From Oscheius tipulae (taxonomy: Eukaryota > Nematoda > Chromadorea > Rhabditida > Rhabditidae), in the NCBI GenBank assembly GCA_037178975.1, contig JASJZH010000003.1, forward strand, positions 1,364,001 to 1,428,000: a stretch of DNA of 64,000 bases, given 5' to 3'. Shown in pieces: positions 33,011 to 45,683 of this stretch. A program made the position numbers and the translations under genes. The notes beneath the pieces are model-generated. The model ran no database searches. It had not been told where the DNA came from and saw only the letters and a list, made by a program, of their open reading frames with translations. Each line of letters begins with the position of its first letter. Position 1 is the stretch's first letter.

Positions 33011-33275
33011 ACCTGACTTGCCAGCTTTTTTCTCGTGGTGACACACGGAAGGACGAACGAACAGACGGACACCGTTGCACTTTAGTAGTAGAGAGGTATG
33101 TCACTTGACATGTTCTTGCAAATTGTAGAGGTAGGATGAAAACACATGACAGACTTCTGTATCTAGGGTTCGGATATTACCCACAGAAACTGTCTGATCT
33201 TTCTACTACTAAAGCGCAATGATGTCTGCCCGTCAATCTATGGGAATGAACTGAAAGCTGGCAAGTCATGTCATA
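33011..33275. mobile_element. Short palindromic (terminal inverted repeat) element
   Basis: Inverted arms of about 80 bp (33011-33097 and 33195-33275) share TGACTTGCCAGCTTT, CAGAC and TTGC(A/G)CTTTAGTAGTAGA around a centre of about 100 bp. The arms are about 65% alike by eye. No transposase and no clear target duplication were seen. It is probably an old MITE or foldback element. It lies next to the 32.9-kb hairpin block and may be part of the same unit. Confidence 0.55.
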
Positions 33276-35094
33276 TCAAGGGTCTAGGTGACAAGTCATC
33301 TGTAAATGAAACTTGAAAAATACTACTCCCGGTGAGGCTTGAGACTCTTGTTAAGAAAGACTGTAAATGTTGGGGTCGGCTGGACAGTAGCTAAAGTACT
33401 ACAGTAACTGCTCACGCAGGAAATTGTCGCAGATAATTAGGCTAAATGGTTCTATTGGCTGTTCCAGAACGAAACTCCCTGCTGCCTTCACAAATAAATG
33501 AAACAAGTATCTCCCTCGCAGCTCTGCTTCCGAAAATATCCTGCACCCTTTCCTCTTTTTCAGCCTCGTGAGCCCACGTCGACAATTGTTTCCCAATCTG
33601 TCGCTCCCACAGGAAATCTGATTGCTTCTCCGACCCCTTATTACCGACTGCTGACTTCTTGAACATCGTCAGGCCTGCTCCAGAGCAGAAGTTATGACCA
33701 TCGTTTCAGCTTTATTGCACTTTTCGGGCAGACTTAGACGGATTTTGAACTGCTGAAAAGAGGAAGCTCCCGGGTTTTGTTGGGCAATGGAAAAAGAAGG
33801 AACTTGTCTGGTCCAGGATTACGATAGAATCTTTTTTGATACACCCGTGCACCCCTCCCCCTAGTTTTGGGTACTCAAACCTCTGACCTCTTGGGAGGCT
33901 ACGTGATCTATGCGAGGAGTCAAAGAACTAGGCTAAATGTCTAAAAATAGAGCAAGAGTCGGGTGAACAAAGGCTGCATTGAGGGTGTCGAGAGTTGTGC
34001 AAAAATGAGTCCGAGTTCTTTCTCTGTCTCCTTGTCTTTGTTTTCTCCAAAGCATGTCGCCAGACCGGGCTGTCTATCTCTCTCAGTGGCACATATCACA
34101 TCATCCCCTCCCGAAACACAAAGACATACATAGAGACAAGGTCTCCGGAGATTTGGCAGTTTCTTTTAAATGTCCGCACACTTGGGCACGAGTCAATGTT
34201 TTGTTCAGGCCTGCTTGTGTCGAGAGTTTTTACCACAAAGTGACAAACTGCCTGCAGATTTGTCAAAGCAAACTTGTCAAAACTGGGCTTTAGAGAAAAC
34301 AAGAACCGAAAGGAGGAGGATGGAAGGGGGATCTGCACTTGACTCGCAATGTTTGGAAGACCGATACGGTACGGGTGAGTCTCCTGACTTTTTGGGAACA
34401 CCAATGTTCCCGCGAGAGCCTCCAGTTACTTTTACCTCTCAAGACCTCCTTCAGACCGAAAGCATAATCCTCCTTTTCAACTGATGTTTGACTCTCAGTC
34501 AGATGCCCTAAGAGGTGTCAAAAACAATATCTGGGCCCAAAATGACAGATTGCACTCTAGACTGCACTATAAACATTTTGTCCTGAGGGCTCAAGAGAAC
34601 ATCCTCCCTAGTAACGACTCCCGCTCTGCAGTTTTATGGCCAAGAGACTCCCAAAAATATAGCCAGATGGGAGCTTAAGATGGAAATAGGAAAGAGACTT
34701 GCAAGTTTTATAGGTTCCAAGGCTGTTGGAGAGCAATTCTGGGAGCTGGAGAGCAGAATCAAGGAATACTACCCGCGGCGTTTGATATGATTCTGCTTAT
34801 GGAATATTTCAAAGTTCAAAGGTGCTCTGCACCAAGTGACCGAGGGGTTAGCGCAACTACCTGTCAAGGAGATTCTTGGTATCGGTTCCTCTTTAAACCA
34901 TTTGCTTTTTTTGCGAGACAAGTTCTAAATACTGTAGACTACCCACTAGCAAGTCACCCACCCACTTTTTTGGTATACACTTTCATGTTCCCCGCCAGTC
35001 CAACATAAACATAAACACTTCTTTCGCTTCCTTCTCCCTATGGAGGACTAATTCCACGGAAACATAAACATCGACATAAGCTCGCAAAGCCTAC

Positions 35095-35296
35095 CTGTTT
35101 GGTACGTAGAGCTTGAGCTCCTAGCATTCTCGAATAGGGGTTGGTGAAGAAGAGGACGGGACGATAGAGAGACGAACAAGTGTTTGAGGAGGAGCTGTCC
35201 TAAGGGGCCCTCCTTTGACGGATAGGCTGCTCCGGACGGGTGGGGGCGGAGCGGCGGATTTTGAGGAAAGGGTGAAGGGAGTACAGGAGCAGAGGA
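35095..35296 (-). CDS. Probable exon of a Pro/Ser-rich protein, gene unknown
   Basis: Between a TCTCTCAG acceptor and an ACCAAACAG-GTAGGC donor the minus strand is open in phase 0 for 67 codons: a Pro/Ser-rich start (SSAPVLPSPFPQNPPLRPHP) then GQLLLKHLFVSLSSRPLLHQ and ENARSSSSTYQT. It ends in phase 1. It may belong to the same gene as the exons at 25.5-29.6 kb, but intermediate exons would be needed to match phase. It is not recognised. Confidence 0.35.
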
Positions 35297-37877
35297 CTGA
35301 GAGACAAAGAAACAGAGAGACTTTCCTCAACAGGGATCATCTCGTCTATCTCCTTCCGGGGACGCTGCCGCCTCAGCCGAGACCGTGGCACTTGTCTGCC
35401 AAGGAAGACATGGTAAGTATATTCATCTCTCTAAAGCAAGTTATTTTTCAGTACCTCGAGCAGTAAGAAATCCCGGCTTCAAGCCAATGTTACATGTTCG
35501 CCTTGTTAAAAATTTGTTCTTTCGGCTGGTTTAAATATAGAATTCCTTGTTTTAGTTACATTTCTGTGTCTATAATCCTCAATTTCTTCTGTGCTGATCT
35601 TCCAAATCGATATCCTCAAGATTATCAGCGTCTCGCCCGCGTGACCATTTAGAGAGATTGTCACGTCGTCAAGCGTGGGATAATGTATCAGAAGTGGGTC
35701 GGTTTTGTGCCAGGCACGGACCATAATATTGTGGAAAAGAGCCGACCGATGCACCTTCGCCCTAACAGTTTTTATTCAAGCAGGCTTGTCTCACTGTGGA
35801 CAATCTGATAACTCCCAAAAAATTTTGATTAATCATTTGCATCTCTCCGTCTCTCTGTTTCCCACCTCTCTAGAAAATCTCGTTGTATCGGGTATAATTC
35901 ACCGCGAGAGTCTGCACAGAGCGACAGGCACAGTTTATTTCCTCTTGGCACAAAACAGTTATTACTCACTCATCTTTACAACTGTTTGTGGGTGCAGCAA
36001 CTTTTTTCATTTGGCGATAAACACATGTGGTCAGTGACTGACACATGGTCATGGATGCGAACCTCCATCTCTCAATCATCGGCTTGTTTGACAGAACCTA
36101 AGGGGTCCGGAAAGGCATTCTCTCTGACTGTCTCTCTCTACTGATCTGCACGCTCACCTCATCTCTTCAAACAGACCATGGAGGCAGGCCGCTCTTTTGC
36201 ACTGTCGAATCCCCTCTTCGGTTTGGGTCATGATGGGCGGACTGTCTTCGCTCCGTTCAGTCATACCGCTGGCACGCGACGCGGCCGTCTTTTTTTTCTC
36301 TCTTTATGACTTCCTTGCTTTCCTTTTAAAAAGTACATGAGAATCGAGAGAAACAGAGAGGTCACCCATTGAATGTTTTATCCTTTACGTAGCAAATTTC
36401 TTGTCGAGTCTTGTCAGGGAGTTAGAATACAAGAGAAGCGCTTACTTGTTTGATGTGAAGTTTTGCAGAACTCGAGTAAATTGTGGAAACAGGCACAGTC
36501 ACTTCTCGGCTGGCTCCTATCCAAACCTCAGTATGTCTCTCTGTCGCTCCACTACGTAGTGTTCTAACCACTCTTTCAATGCTGACTGAGTCTCTGTCTC
36601 TCCCTCCACCTACTGCTGGAACCCTGAGTCTGCTCCCGTTTCTGACTAATCTGTTCAATCTTTAGTCTCTCCGTGAGCACAAACAGAAGTTGATCGCTTT
36701 TAGTCTATTGTCAGGAGTTATCTTGATAAGATTCGGCGAGATTAAGGAACTTAAACGAATCTAAAGAAAGTTCGTTTTAAATGTGTCTTGTTGCTCAGAG
36801 CCACGGTTGTAGCGTAAGATGTGTAAGACCGATGCTAGACTAGCCTCACAGCTCGCAGATTCTAGGGTATTTTAGAAAGTATCTGTCTCCCTGTCTAGCT
36901 CAAACTTTCCCAACCAAAATAGCCTTGATAACCAAGTCACAAATGAGAAATTCGAGCGGATGCGTCTGAACGTCACATAATTGAGTGGGATGAGAAATTC
37001 GCTGTTCTTTCATGTTTCGCCCACACCTGTCTCTCAGTTCGTCTTGACCGAGTTTCCGCATTCGTCTAGTGCCTCTGAATAAAGTTGATACCTTTGGCTC
37101 GACGTCAACCCTAGTCTCGTCGCCACTTTGATGGCCCCTACCGGAGTTACAACATTACGAAACGTTCTGTAGCCGTTTTTCGGAGGTATTGGTGCGCACC
37201 CTGCTGGTTCAAGTCACATAATAGCACAAAAACGGGCCTTGAAAACTTTGCGAGCATTGTTTTCAGCATGTTTAGCTCTACAACGTTCCTCTTGAATAGT
37301 TTAACGTTCCTGGAGCGCTCTATGTACATTTTTCAGAAATCTTGGCCAAATTGGTTAGTGGGTTAATTGTGAAGCAGTATATCTCTTTTAAAAGACCTGA
37401 TATCGAGAAACGCTCAAAAAATCCTTTTGTAAGTTAGTTCAGACTACATTTTGATACTTTAAAGCGACTTGATAGCAATCAAATTTATGCAAATGGCAGA
37501 CTTCTACGTCCAGCTAAAGTTGGTGGCGCAGGCAAACTTGATCACACCAGCCTATCGATACGATTACCGTAAAAGCTCTCATTCTATTCATTTGTATCCT
37601 GATCTCTTCATCTTTGTCTTCCAATCTCTCACTCACCCAACTGTCTCTCTCAAAGATAGTAATGAGTTCTCAAAACTTTTCATTAGATTGAAAATTATAA
37701 ATTTTACAAATGACACAAGCTCTCTTCCATATTCCTTGCCAAATCTGTCACCTTCTTTTGAATGACTGGTCTTGTCTGCTCCGGTTTTTCACTCTGCTCA
37801 TATCCCATTACTTCCAGAACAGCACATGTTACTGCCACAATGTACGTGGCCAATGGTAGATAGCCTGATACGATTTG
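35297..37877. other. No confident gene
   Basis: Simple repeats and short ORFs only. 36405-36490 is similar to 46570-46680 (shared AAGCGCTT, ACTTGTxTT and TAAATTGTGG), another dispersed repeat. Nothing else was recognised. Confidence 0.4.
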
Positions 37878-37879
37878 AT

Positions 37880-40800
37880 GTGTTACAACAACTGGCGATC
37901 AGGATCTACCGAACGTGGTGCGCAAGAACAAGGACCGGGACGAGGCCAAAGAACCAGACAGCTTGGATACGTACCAACCAAGAAGGCAACAAGATGGCCA
38001 AGCAGTTCAATCGACACCACAACGCGAAACCGAGGAGATTTGAAGTTGGATGTGCTGAGATGGACCCTGCGACCAAGACTGGACTGTTGCTGGATCAATT
38101 AGACATGAAAAGCTACCACCGCTTCACGAGGCACATCCTTCCGAAGTTGCCGAAGGATCTGGAGTGGACAGAAGCTGTCGAAGCACTCGCGAAGCTGTTT
38201 GGATCCAAGAAGTCACTGTTCCGTAAGAGGTTCGAAGTCTTCAACCTCCGATTCCGACCGAACGACAATGCAGATGTGTTCTTCCAGTCTCTAAAGGCAA
38301 AATCGGTCGAGGTGATGCTGTTACGTTACGACAGACGAGTACAACATCTGTGGTCTTCCATGGCTGAGCCAAGTTCCTGAGCTCAAGAAAGGGATGGATC
38401 TCGTAGCCGTCAACGCTGTGTTCAACTATCCCGAGGCTTCACAGGCAATGGCTGAGCAGCTGAAGAAGAGCCATGGAGAAGTCTTCGATGAGATACTGGG
38501 TTGCTGCTCGAAGATGAAGGCCGTTCTCAAGCTCAAGGACAATGCCGTACCCGTCTTCAGGAAGAGGAGACCTGTGCCATTTGCCGCTGTACCAGAGTTA
38601 GACAAGGAGATCGACCGTCTCCTTGCGCAAGGAGTCATCTCGAAGGTGGAACACTCGGATTGGGCTGCCCCGATAGTCGCTGTCAAGAAATCAACTGGTG
38701 CCATCCGACTGTGTGCTGACTTCAGTACTGGACTGAATGGCTCGCTGATGTTACACCAACACCCTTTACCAACAATGGAAGAAGTCTTCGGAAGGCTCAA
38801 CGGGGGTATCGTCTTCTCGACCCTGGACCTAGCCGATGCGTTCCTCCAAGTCGAAGTCGAAGCGCATTCGAAGAAACTTCTGACGATTTCCACACACAGG
38901 GGACGGTTCCAGTACAACCGTCTGCCGTTCGGAGTGAAAAGCGCGCCGGGAATCTTCCAACAATGCATGGACAAGATGCTCTGCGGACTGGAAGGAGTGA
39001 CCTGTTATCTTGACGACATTATTATCACTGGAAGATCTATCGAGGAGCACAACACGAATCTAGCTAACGTGCTGGATAGGATCAAGCAGCAGTGGGGCTT
39101 TCACCTCAGACTGGAGAAATGCAAATTCATCAAGCCGAGTCTCACTTACTTGGGAATGATCATTGATGCCGAGGGTCGTCGCTCGGATCCGAAGAAGGTG
39201 GCTGCGATTCAAGAGATCCCAACCGAGAGACGCTGGTCAAGTGAGATCTTTCTTGGGAATGCTCAACTTCTACGGAGGATTTGTCAAGGAGATGAAGGAA
39301 CTTCGGGCTCCGCTGGATCTGTTGACGAAGAAGGACACTCCTTTCGAATGGAATAAGGAGTGTGAGGGCGCGTTCATCCGAGCCACGGAGCTATTACAGT
39401 CACCGTTACTCCTCGCGCACCATGACCCGATGTTGCCGACCATTGTAGCTAGTAGACGCGAGCCAATACGGAATTGGTGGTGTTCTAAGTCATCGTTACC
39501 CGGATGGATCTGTGAAGGCAATTCTTCCTGTCAACAGAACGCTGATTGGTGCTGAGAGGAACTACTGCCAGATCGAGAAAGAAGGACTGGGTATTATCTT
39601 CGCATTGGAGAAGTTCCATCGATATGTCTATGGGAGGAGATTCTTGTTGCTGACCGACCACAAGCCGTTGCTGTCAATCTTCGGAAGCGAGACGGGAGTT
39701 CCGGTATACACAGCCAATCGTCTCCAGAGATGGTGTACCAAGCTGCTAGGATACGACTTCTCAATCGAGTATCGTAATACGCTGGCATTCGGCCAAGCTG
39801 ATGTGCTGTCGCGGCTCATGAAGTCACAGTCTCTACCGGATGAAGAAGTCGTCATTGCTGCGCTTTCCCACCAACAGGACGAATGGGCACAGATGGAACG
39901 TCTTCCCGTGGACAGCGAACACTTGGCTGGAGAGACTTCGAAAGACATAGTCTTTTCGGAAATCACAAGATACATCGTACGGGGTCAATGGCCGAGGAAG
40001 ATAAAGGACCCATTGGTCAAGAAGTATGCCGCTCATCGGGATCACCTCAAGCTGATCCAGAACTGCATCTACTTCCGCGACCGGATCGTCGTACCTGCTG
40101 CTCTCCAGAAGAAAGTGCTCATGTCGTTACACGAGGGACACCCAGGCCAGTCGAGAATGAAGTCACTTGCGAGGGAGTAGATTGGATCGGAATGAGTGAG
40201 GACGTGGATTCTATGGTCGACCGATGCCAGGACTGTCAACTGGTCAGTAAGATGCCGAAGAAGAACGAACTCCACCCATGGAAGAAGCCGACTGGACCTT
40301 GGGATCGAGTCCATGCCGATTTTGCTGGACCGATAGACGAAAAGATGTATTTGGTCGTGGTGGATGCCTACTCCAGATGGCCAGATGTATCGGAGATGAC
40401 GTCGACTACGACGAGAAGAACGTGCAAGAGGCTGACCGAACTGTTCAGCACCTATGGATACCCGAAGACACTGGTCACGGACAATGGAACGCAATTCACA
40501 TCTGGTGAATTCGAAAATTTCTGCCGAATGAAAGGAATTCGACACGTTCGCTCTCCATCGTTTCATCCACAATCCAACGGACAAGCTGAAATCTTTATGA
40601 ACACGTTCAAGAGGACTCTGGCCAAGTTCAAGACGTCTGCTAATACTACAGAGTCTCTGCAGACGTTCCTTATGACTTATCGCTACACGCCGTGTGCCGC
40701 TGCTCCGGAAGGTAAATCCCCTGCCGAACATTTCCTCGGACGGAAAATGAGGATTTCGTTCGACCTGATGAAACCCGAAACGTCTACAGAGGAGGGAGAA

Positions 40801-41335
40801 GGAGGCAACAAGATGGCCAAGCAGTTCAATCGACACCACAACGCGAAACCGAGGAGATTTGAAGTGACGGTTCTTGTCTGGACTAGTCTACTGCCGCGGA
40901 AAGGTGAATTGGTCCGCTGGTGAAGTGATCCGACGCCTTGGAAACACTTGTTACGAAAAGGTCGATGGAAAGATCCAGAAAAGACAAGCTAACCAGATGC
41001 GCAACAGATCAGTCTCCAAAGTCCAGAACATGTCGATGGGCGAGTACAAGCTGCCGAAGCAAGGACTCGTCAAACCAATCCTGAGACACAAGAAGTACGA
41101 AGGAAACTTCTTCCGACGGTCTACACGTGCCCGCCATCAAGTTCATTTCTTCGATGCCGCCACTGGTCTTTGAAGAAGGGGAGATGTTGTGAAGTGGTAA
41201 CTGCTTCCACTATTGATGTAATATTTATGTTTCTTTTGTGTTCTATTATTATATAATAGGAGTGCGCTTTTGGCACTTCGAGTTTTTGGGACACCAATAA
41301 ACGACTGTCTGACCTGGCCCTCCCGTGTTACAACA
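37880..41335 (+). mobile_element. Degenerate Ty3/gypsy LTR retrotransposon
   Basis: The order is gag-like (to 38380), reverse transcriptase (38394-39250), RNase H (about 39270-39830), integrase (about 40080-40870) and one 3' LTR. The reverse transcriptase shows FSTLDLADAF, LPFGVKSAPGIFQ and the catalytic CYLDDIIITG. RNase H shows EKEGLGIIFALEKF and LLTDHKPL. Integrase shows a His/Cys zinc site (HEGHPGQ ... CQDC) and DDE residues in ADFAGP, VTDNGTQF and SNGQAE. The domain order RT-RH-IN is Ty3/gypsy. It is not functional: the frame is lost after gag (about 38380), near 39235, near 39455 and near 40175. No protease region and no envelope-like ORF were recognised. A 63-bp piece of the pol 3' end is duplicated in front of gag. 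Confidence 0.9.
41185..41335 (+). repeat. 3' LTR of the Ty3/gypsy element
   Basis: This 151-bp repeat follows a purine-rich tract (GAAGAAGGGGAGA). It starts TGTTGTGAAG and ends GTGTTACAACA, with the short inverted termini TGTTGT / ACAACA. It holds a TATA-like TATTATATAATA and an AATAAA polyadenylation signal (CCAATAAACG). The only trace of a 5' LTR is TGTGTTACAACA ending at 37890. Confidence 0.75.
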
Positions 41336-42603
41336 CGTTGAAACTGCTAAAAGCCTTGTTTCCCCTAACAAAAACAAACCTATGATTTCTGTCATATTAC
41401 CTATCTTTTTTCTATTCTCCTCAGTTGCAACAATAGCTACAGACTTGCTTAACTGCTCAACCACCTCCTTCTTTTCTTCTCCACGAAATTTAGTACAGTT
41501 GCTCAAAGAAGTATCGGTATACTAAACTTTCGAAGCTATTAGTTTATAAAATATAGCCTAATGAATCGGTGAGCATTGTCCCAAATAGATCCTTTACGAT
41601 GCCAGTAGTCAACCTCTTCTCCTCTTCATTAATAAGCGACTACAGGAGTGATATTTGGCCAGGGCGGTGATGATCTAAATGATCGATGGCGGTGATGATC
41701 GATAATGCTTAGAAGTCAATATTCACTCACAAATTTACCTGGTAAACAAGTTGTTGGTTTAGATAAATGTCGTTTCTCATGTTGATCAGGCTCGACATAC
41801 TCCATTATCAAGCAGCCGCTTGTTGGTCGTTCTTGGGAGAAAGGATGGGAAGAGTCGATCTTCAGCAACGGTAGGTCAGGAACGTCTCTGAGTTTTTCGT
41901 AGAGCTGACACTGAAGAAATTGCTGGTTTGGTCTTTTGGAAGATCACGATATTCAAAGAATGGAAACTCAATTTTGACTGTTGCTCTCGTAATCAAAAGC
42001 TATCCTTCAAAACTGTTCCTAAATGACTCTGATTCGTATAAACTCTTCGACGATTTATAGCTTCTCCCGTTTAGCTGGCAATCGTTCTCCTTCCGATTCT
42101 CTACAGCGTCGTTTTAACGCACTCTTGCTGTATCCGTTAAAGCGTCTCTGGCCTTCCATGTTCATCATAAACTCTGTACGCATGCAGACACTGTTTCATG
42201 ACTGTTCTTAAAGACTCAAAGAGATTGTCTCTTTGTCCCGTCTCTTATCAGCCGCCCTCCAACTCTACTCACAGCAAAGATTCCCCGCTCTTTCCTTTTG
42301 TGTTTATAGAACAGGGTCTTCTTTGGCGCTTCATTCTTCTTTGGTAAGGATGCGGCTAAGAATCTATTTCGATTTTTATTGAGGCACCAGCAGGGTACTG
42401 GTTATCTATTTTCCATGCGTTTTATTTCTCTTTCTTCAGTTAGGAAAAGAGTAAGCGGTTAAAAGTAATTAAAAGTTCAAAAGCCTTCAAGACTAGAGAA
42501 GAAGTTGGTAAAAGGAAACTTTCTCTCTCTCTGTTTATCTCGCTGTCTCGCTGTCCTTCTGGCTAGTTATCTCTCTTTCACTCTGTCTCTATGTCTCTCA
42601 CAG
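41336..42603. other. Intergenic, no gene recognised
   Basis: Moderately A/T-rich DNA with short ORFs of unbiased composition. It ends in a CTCTGTCTC tract (42515-42600) that forms the polypyrimidine stretch before the first ankyrin-gene exon. Confidence 0.5.
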
Positions 42604-45189
42604 AGAGACAGAGTCGGCAATTCCAGAAGTTCAGCCAGATTAGCCACGTCAAAACACTGACCCCTATTCTACACGAAGAAGTGATGAAGCTGGACATCGT
42701 CATGGTATGGATTAGTTTTTTTTTTTTAAATAAAGGATAGTTTTTCCCGTAACATTGCCTGAAAAGCGATGGCCTGAAGATCATTCAACTGTTTGATAGC
42801 TGCCCCTTTTCAGGAACGCACCGACTTTCGTGATCTCCATCAACGAACAGTTGTCGATCTCTTGATTAAACAAAAGAAATGGCCTGTCCTAAAGGAATTC
42901 ATCAGCGCTGAATCTCAAGAAGTCCAACAGGCCTTTGAAGTTTTTATGAAAAGCATAGATATAGTGGGTCTACTTAGAAAATATATTTCAGAAAATGTTT
43001 TTAAGAGTGGTGACCATGCTTCGATTCGATCTCCACAACTACCGTCTGAGGAAACGTTAGCTAACCAGTTACAGCAATTGGAGGTAGTCAATGAGACAGA
43101 CGATGTGGAGAAAGAGGACACAAAGGATGACAGCAAAACTTCCGACATTGCTGATCTACATATTGCCGTTCGTCAGGGAGATGAGAAACTGGAACATGAC
43201 GCTACTATCGACAGTGAAGATAAAAGTCTCTCCGCTACACTGCACATTGCTGTTCTTCTGGGACATCATCTGGTCATGAAAACGCTCATCAAAGCAGGAG
43301 CTTCGGTCTCTTCAAAAGATAAAAATGGGGAGACTCCTCTTCATTCTGCTGCTAGACATAATGAAATAGAATGTGCCAGAATCCTGCTCACGCATCGCGC
43401 ACCGATTGATGCCGTCACTGTGATCGGCAGAACTCCTCTTCACTGTGCTGCCGAAAAAGGTCATGTTGAGATAGTCAACCTTCTGCTCCAACACGAAGCT
43501 ACCGTCGACAGTGAAGATGAAAATCTCTCCACCCCAATCCATCTTGCTGCCTTTCATGGACATCATCTAGTCGTGGAAATGCTCATCAAAGCAGGAGCTT
43601 CGGTCTCTTCAAAGGCTAAAAATGGGTGGACTCCTTTGCATCTGGCTGCACAAAAAAACCACCCTGAGAGTGCCAGAGTCCTGCTCAAGTATCGCGCGCC
43701 GATCGACGCAACCACTGTGCTCGACAATACTCCTCTTCATATTGCTGCTCAAAATGGGCACGATCAACTAGTGGACGTGCTTCTTGGCGCCGGAGCTTCG
43801 GTCTCTTCAAAGGATAAAGATGGGCGGACTCCTTTGCATCTTGCTGCAGAAAAAAATCACCCTAAGACTGCCAGAATCCTGCTCAAGCATCACGCGCCGA
43901 TCGACGCAGCCACTGTGAGCGGCCATACTCCTCTTCACATTGCTGCTCAAAATGAGCACGATCAAGTAATTGACGTGCTTCTTGGTGCCGGAGCTTCGGT
44001 TTCTTCAAAGACTAAATATGGGGTGACCCCTTTGTATCTTGCTGCAGAAAAAAATCACCCTAAGACTGCCAGAATCCTGCTCAAGCATCACGCGCCGATC
44101 GACGCAGCCACTGTGAGCGGCCATACTCCTCTTCACATTGCTGCTCAAAATGGGCACGATCAAGTAATTGACGTGCTTCTTGGCGCCGGAGCTTCGGTCT
44201 CTTCAAAGACTCAAGAAGGGGTGACTCCTTTGCATATGGCTGCAGAAAAAAATCACACTGAGAGTGCCAGAATCCTACTCAAGCATCGCGCGTCGATTGA
44301 TGCCGTCACTGTGATCGGCAGAACTCCTCTTCACTGTGCTGCCGAAAAAGGTCATGTTGAGATGGTAAAGTTTCTCCTTCAACATGAAGCTATCATCGAC
44401 AGTCGCGAGGATAGATTCTACACCCCACTTCACCTTGCTGCTCAAGAGGGGCACGACCAAGTAGTGGACGTGCTTCTTGGGGCTGGAGCTTCGGTTTCTT
44501 CAAAACGTAAAGATAGATGGACTTCTTTACACATTGCTGCATTTAAAAATCACACTGAGATTGCCAAAACCCTGCTCAAGCATCGCGCGCCGATTGATGC
44601 CGCCACCGTGATCGGCAGAACTCCTCTTCATTTTGCTGCCGAGGGTGGACATGAACTAATGGTAAAGCTTCTACTCGACGAGAATGCTAATCCGAATGTT
44701 TGTGATGACGAGGGACGTACTTCTCTTCATTTTGCTTGCAGTAAAGACATGATCAAAGTAGTCAAATTGCTGCTTCAATACAAGGCTACGATTGAAGTCC
44801 CCAACAAATTTGGATGGTCTCCTCTTCAATTCGCTTGCCACAATGGTGCGATCAACTGCGCCACCTATCTCCTTGAACGTGGTGCTAATCCGAACACGAC
44901 AAATAAGGAAGGTTCAAGTGCACTATATATCGCAACGCGGGCTAACCACGCCGATGTTGTCAAAACCCTCATCCAATATAAAGCGAACGTAGACGCTTGT
45001 GACTTCGACCGTTGGTCGACACTGCACATTGCCAGTGTTAAAGGAAACGTTGACATTGTAACTCTTCTCCTACAAGCTGGCGCCAATCCTAATAGTGCGA
45101 ACAGGTACAATAAGACTCCTCTACAGTTTGCACGAGAAAATAGTCGTGACGTAGTAGTGGCCATTCTAAAGAAATATGGAGCCCGTTAG
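42604..45189 (+). CDS. Ankyrin-repeat protein (about 20 repeats)
   Basis: Exon 42604-42704 (KFSQISHVKTLTPILHEEV, then MKLDIVM) joins in phase to the long exon 42814-45189. The start may be the ATG at 42684; an earlier exon is possible. After a helical N-terminal region (TVVDLLIKQKKWPVLKEF) and an acidic linker (DDVEKEDTKDDSKTSD), about 20 ankyrin repeats of 33 residues run to the C-terminus, with the usual TPLHLAA core and NPN or DA turn at each join. There is no kinase, death or membrane domain in view. Such proteins are protein-binding scaffolds; the partner is unknown. Repeats 7-8 and 9-10 are nearly identical (AEKNHPKTARILLKHHAPID), showing recent internal duplication. A polyadenylation signal lies 35 bp after the stop (CAAATAAATATC). 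Confidence 0.87.
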
Positions 45190-45430
45190 ACGACAAACAT
45201 CCAACAACAGTTGAATTGAGCTTCAAATAAATATCATTATATATCTTCATTGTTTTATCCATGAATTTGTACCTCTCTGTATCTTTGTCTCTGTATCTCT
45301 CTGTCTCTTATCTGTCTTTTTGTCTAAACAAACCGAAACACCTACCAAACCTGTATTAGATTAAAAAAAAAACCCCCTTGCTACTCTCCTCAAAACGGCA
45401 GCGAGTCTTCTCCGACAACCTCGGCCGACT

Positions 45431-45683
45431 TCTACCTATAGACGTAGCGTCCGAACTTCTTGACAGCGAAGTAGAAGGTCTCCTGTAGTTGGCAGTCGTC
45501 CTCCTCGTCCAGTCCTAAGCTGGAGACAGAAGGCCTCATCGTAACTACTGCTTATCTCGTTGATCCTATTGTAGCAGCCATCGTGCCAGATTGACCATCT
45601 CGTAGAGCGACGCACATGTGGTCTTGGTCAGCAGATTGGCCAGATCCTCGCTGAGGACGATCTTCTTGCTGCCAAAGTATTGG
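45431..45683 (-). pseudogene. Broken 3' end of a host gene next to a mariner relic
   Basis: The minus strand has coding-like codon use. 45683-45566 reads YFGSKKIVLSEDLANLLTKT, then ASLYEMVNL. 45510-45431 reads GLDEEDDCQLQETFYFAVKK, then FGRYVYR and a stop. Between them an open stretch with CYNRINEISSSYDEAFCLQL lies in a different frame, so joining needs a frameshift near 45590. Upstream the reading stops at the mariner end (TATTGGGTTGG). The gene is therefore truncated by, or separated from its 5' part by, that element. The family is not recognised. Confidence 0.45.

Larger units (their letters stand above)
31040..35094. other. Sparse DNA, no confident gene
   Basis: Contains simple repeats, the hairpin and palindromic elements at 32.9-33.3 kb and short ORFs of unbiased composition. 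A decayed tRNA-like B box may lie near 34860. No protein family was recognised on either strand. Confidence 0.4.

Noticed and set aside
36422-36658. 78-codon minus-strand ORF
   Set aside because: Overlaps simple repeats and a dispersed repeat; composition not coding-like.
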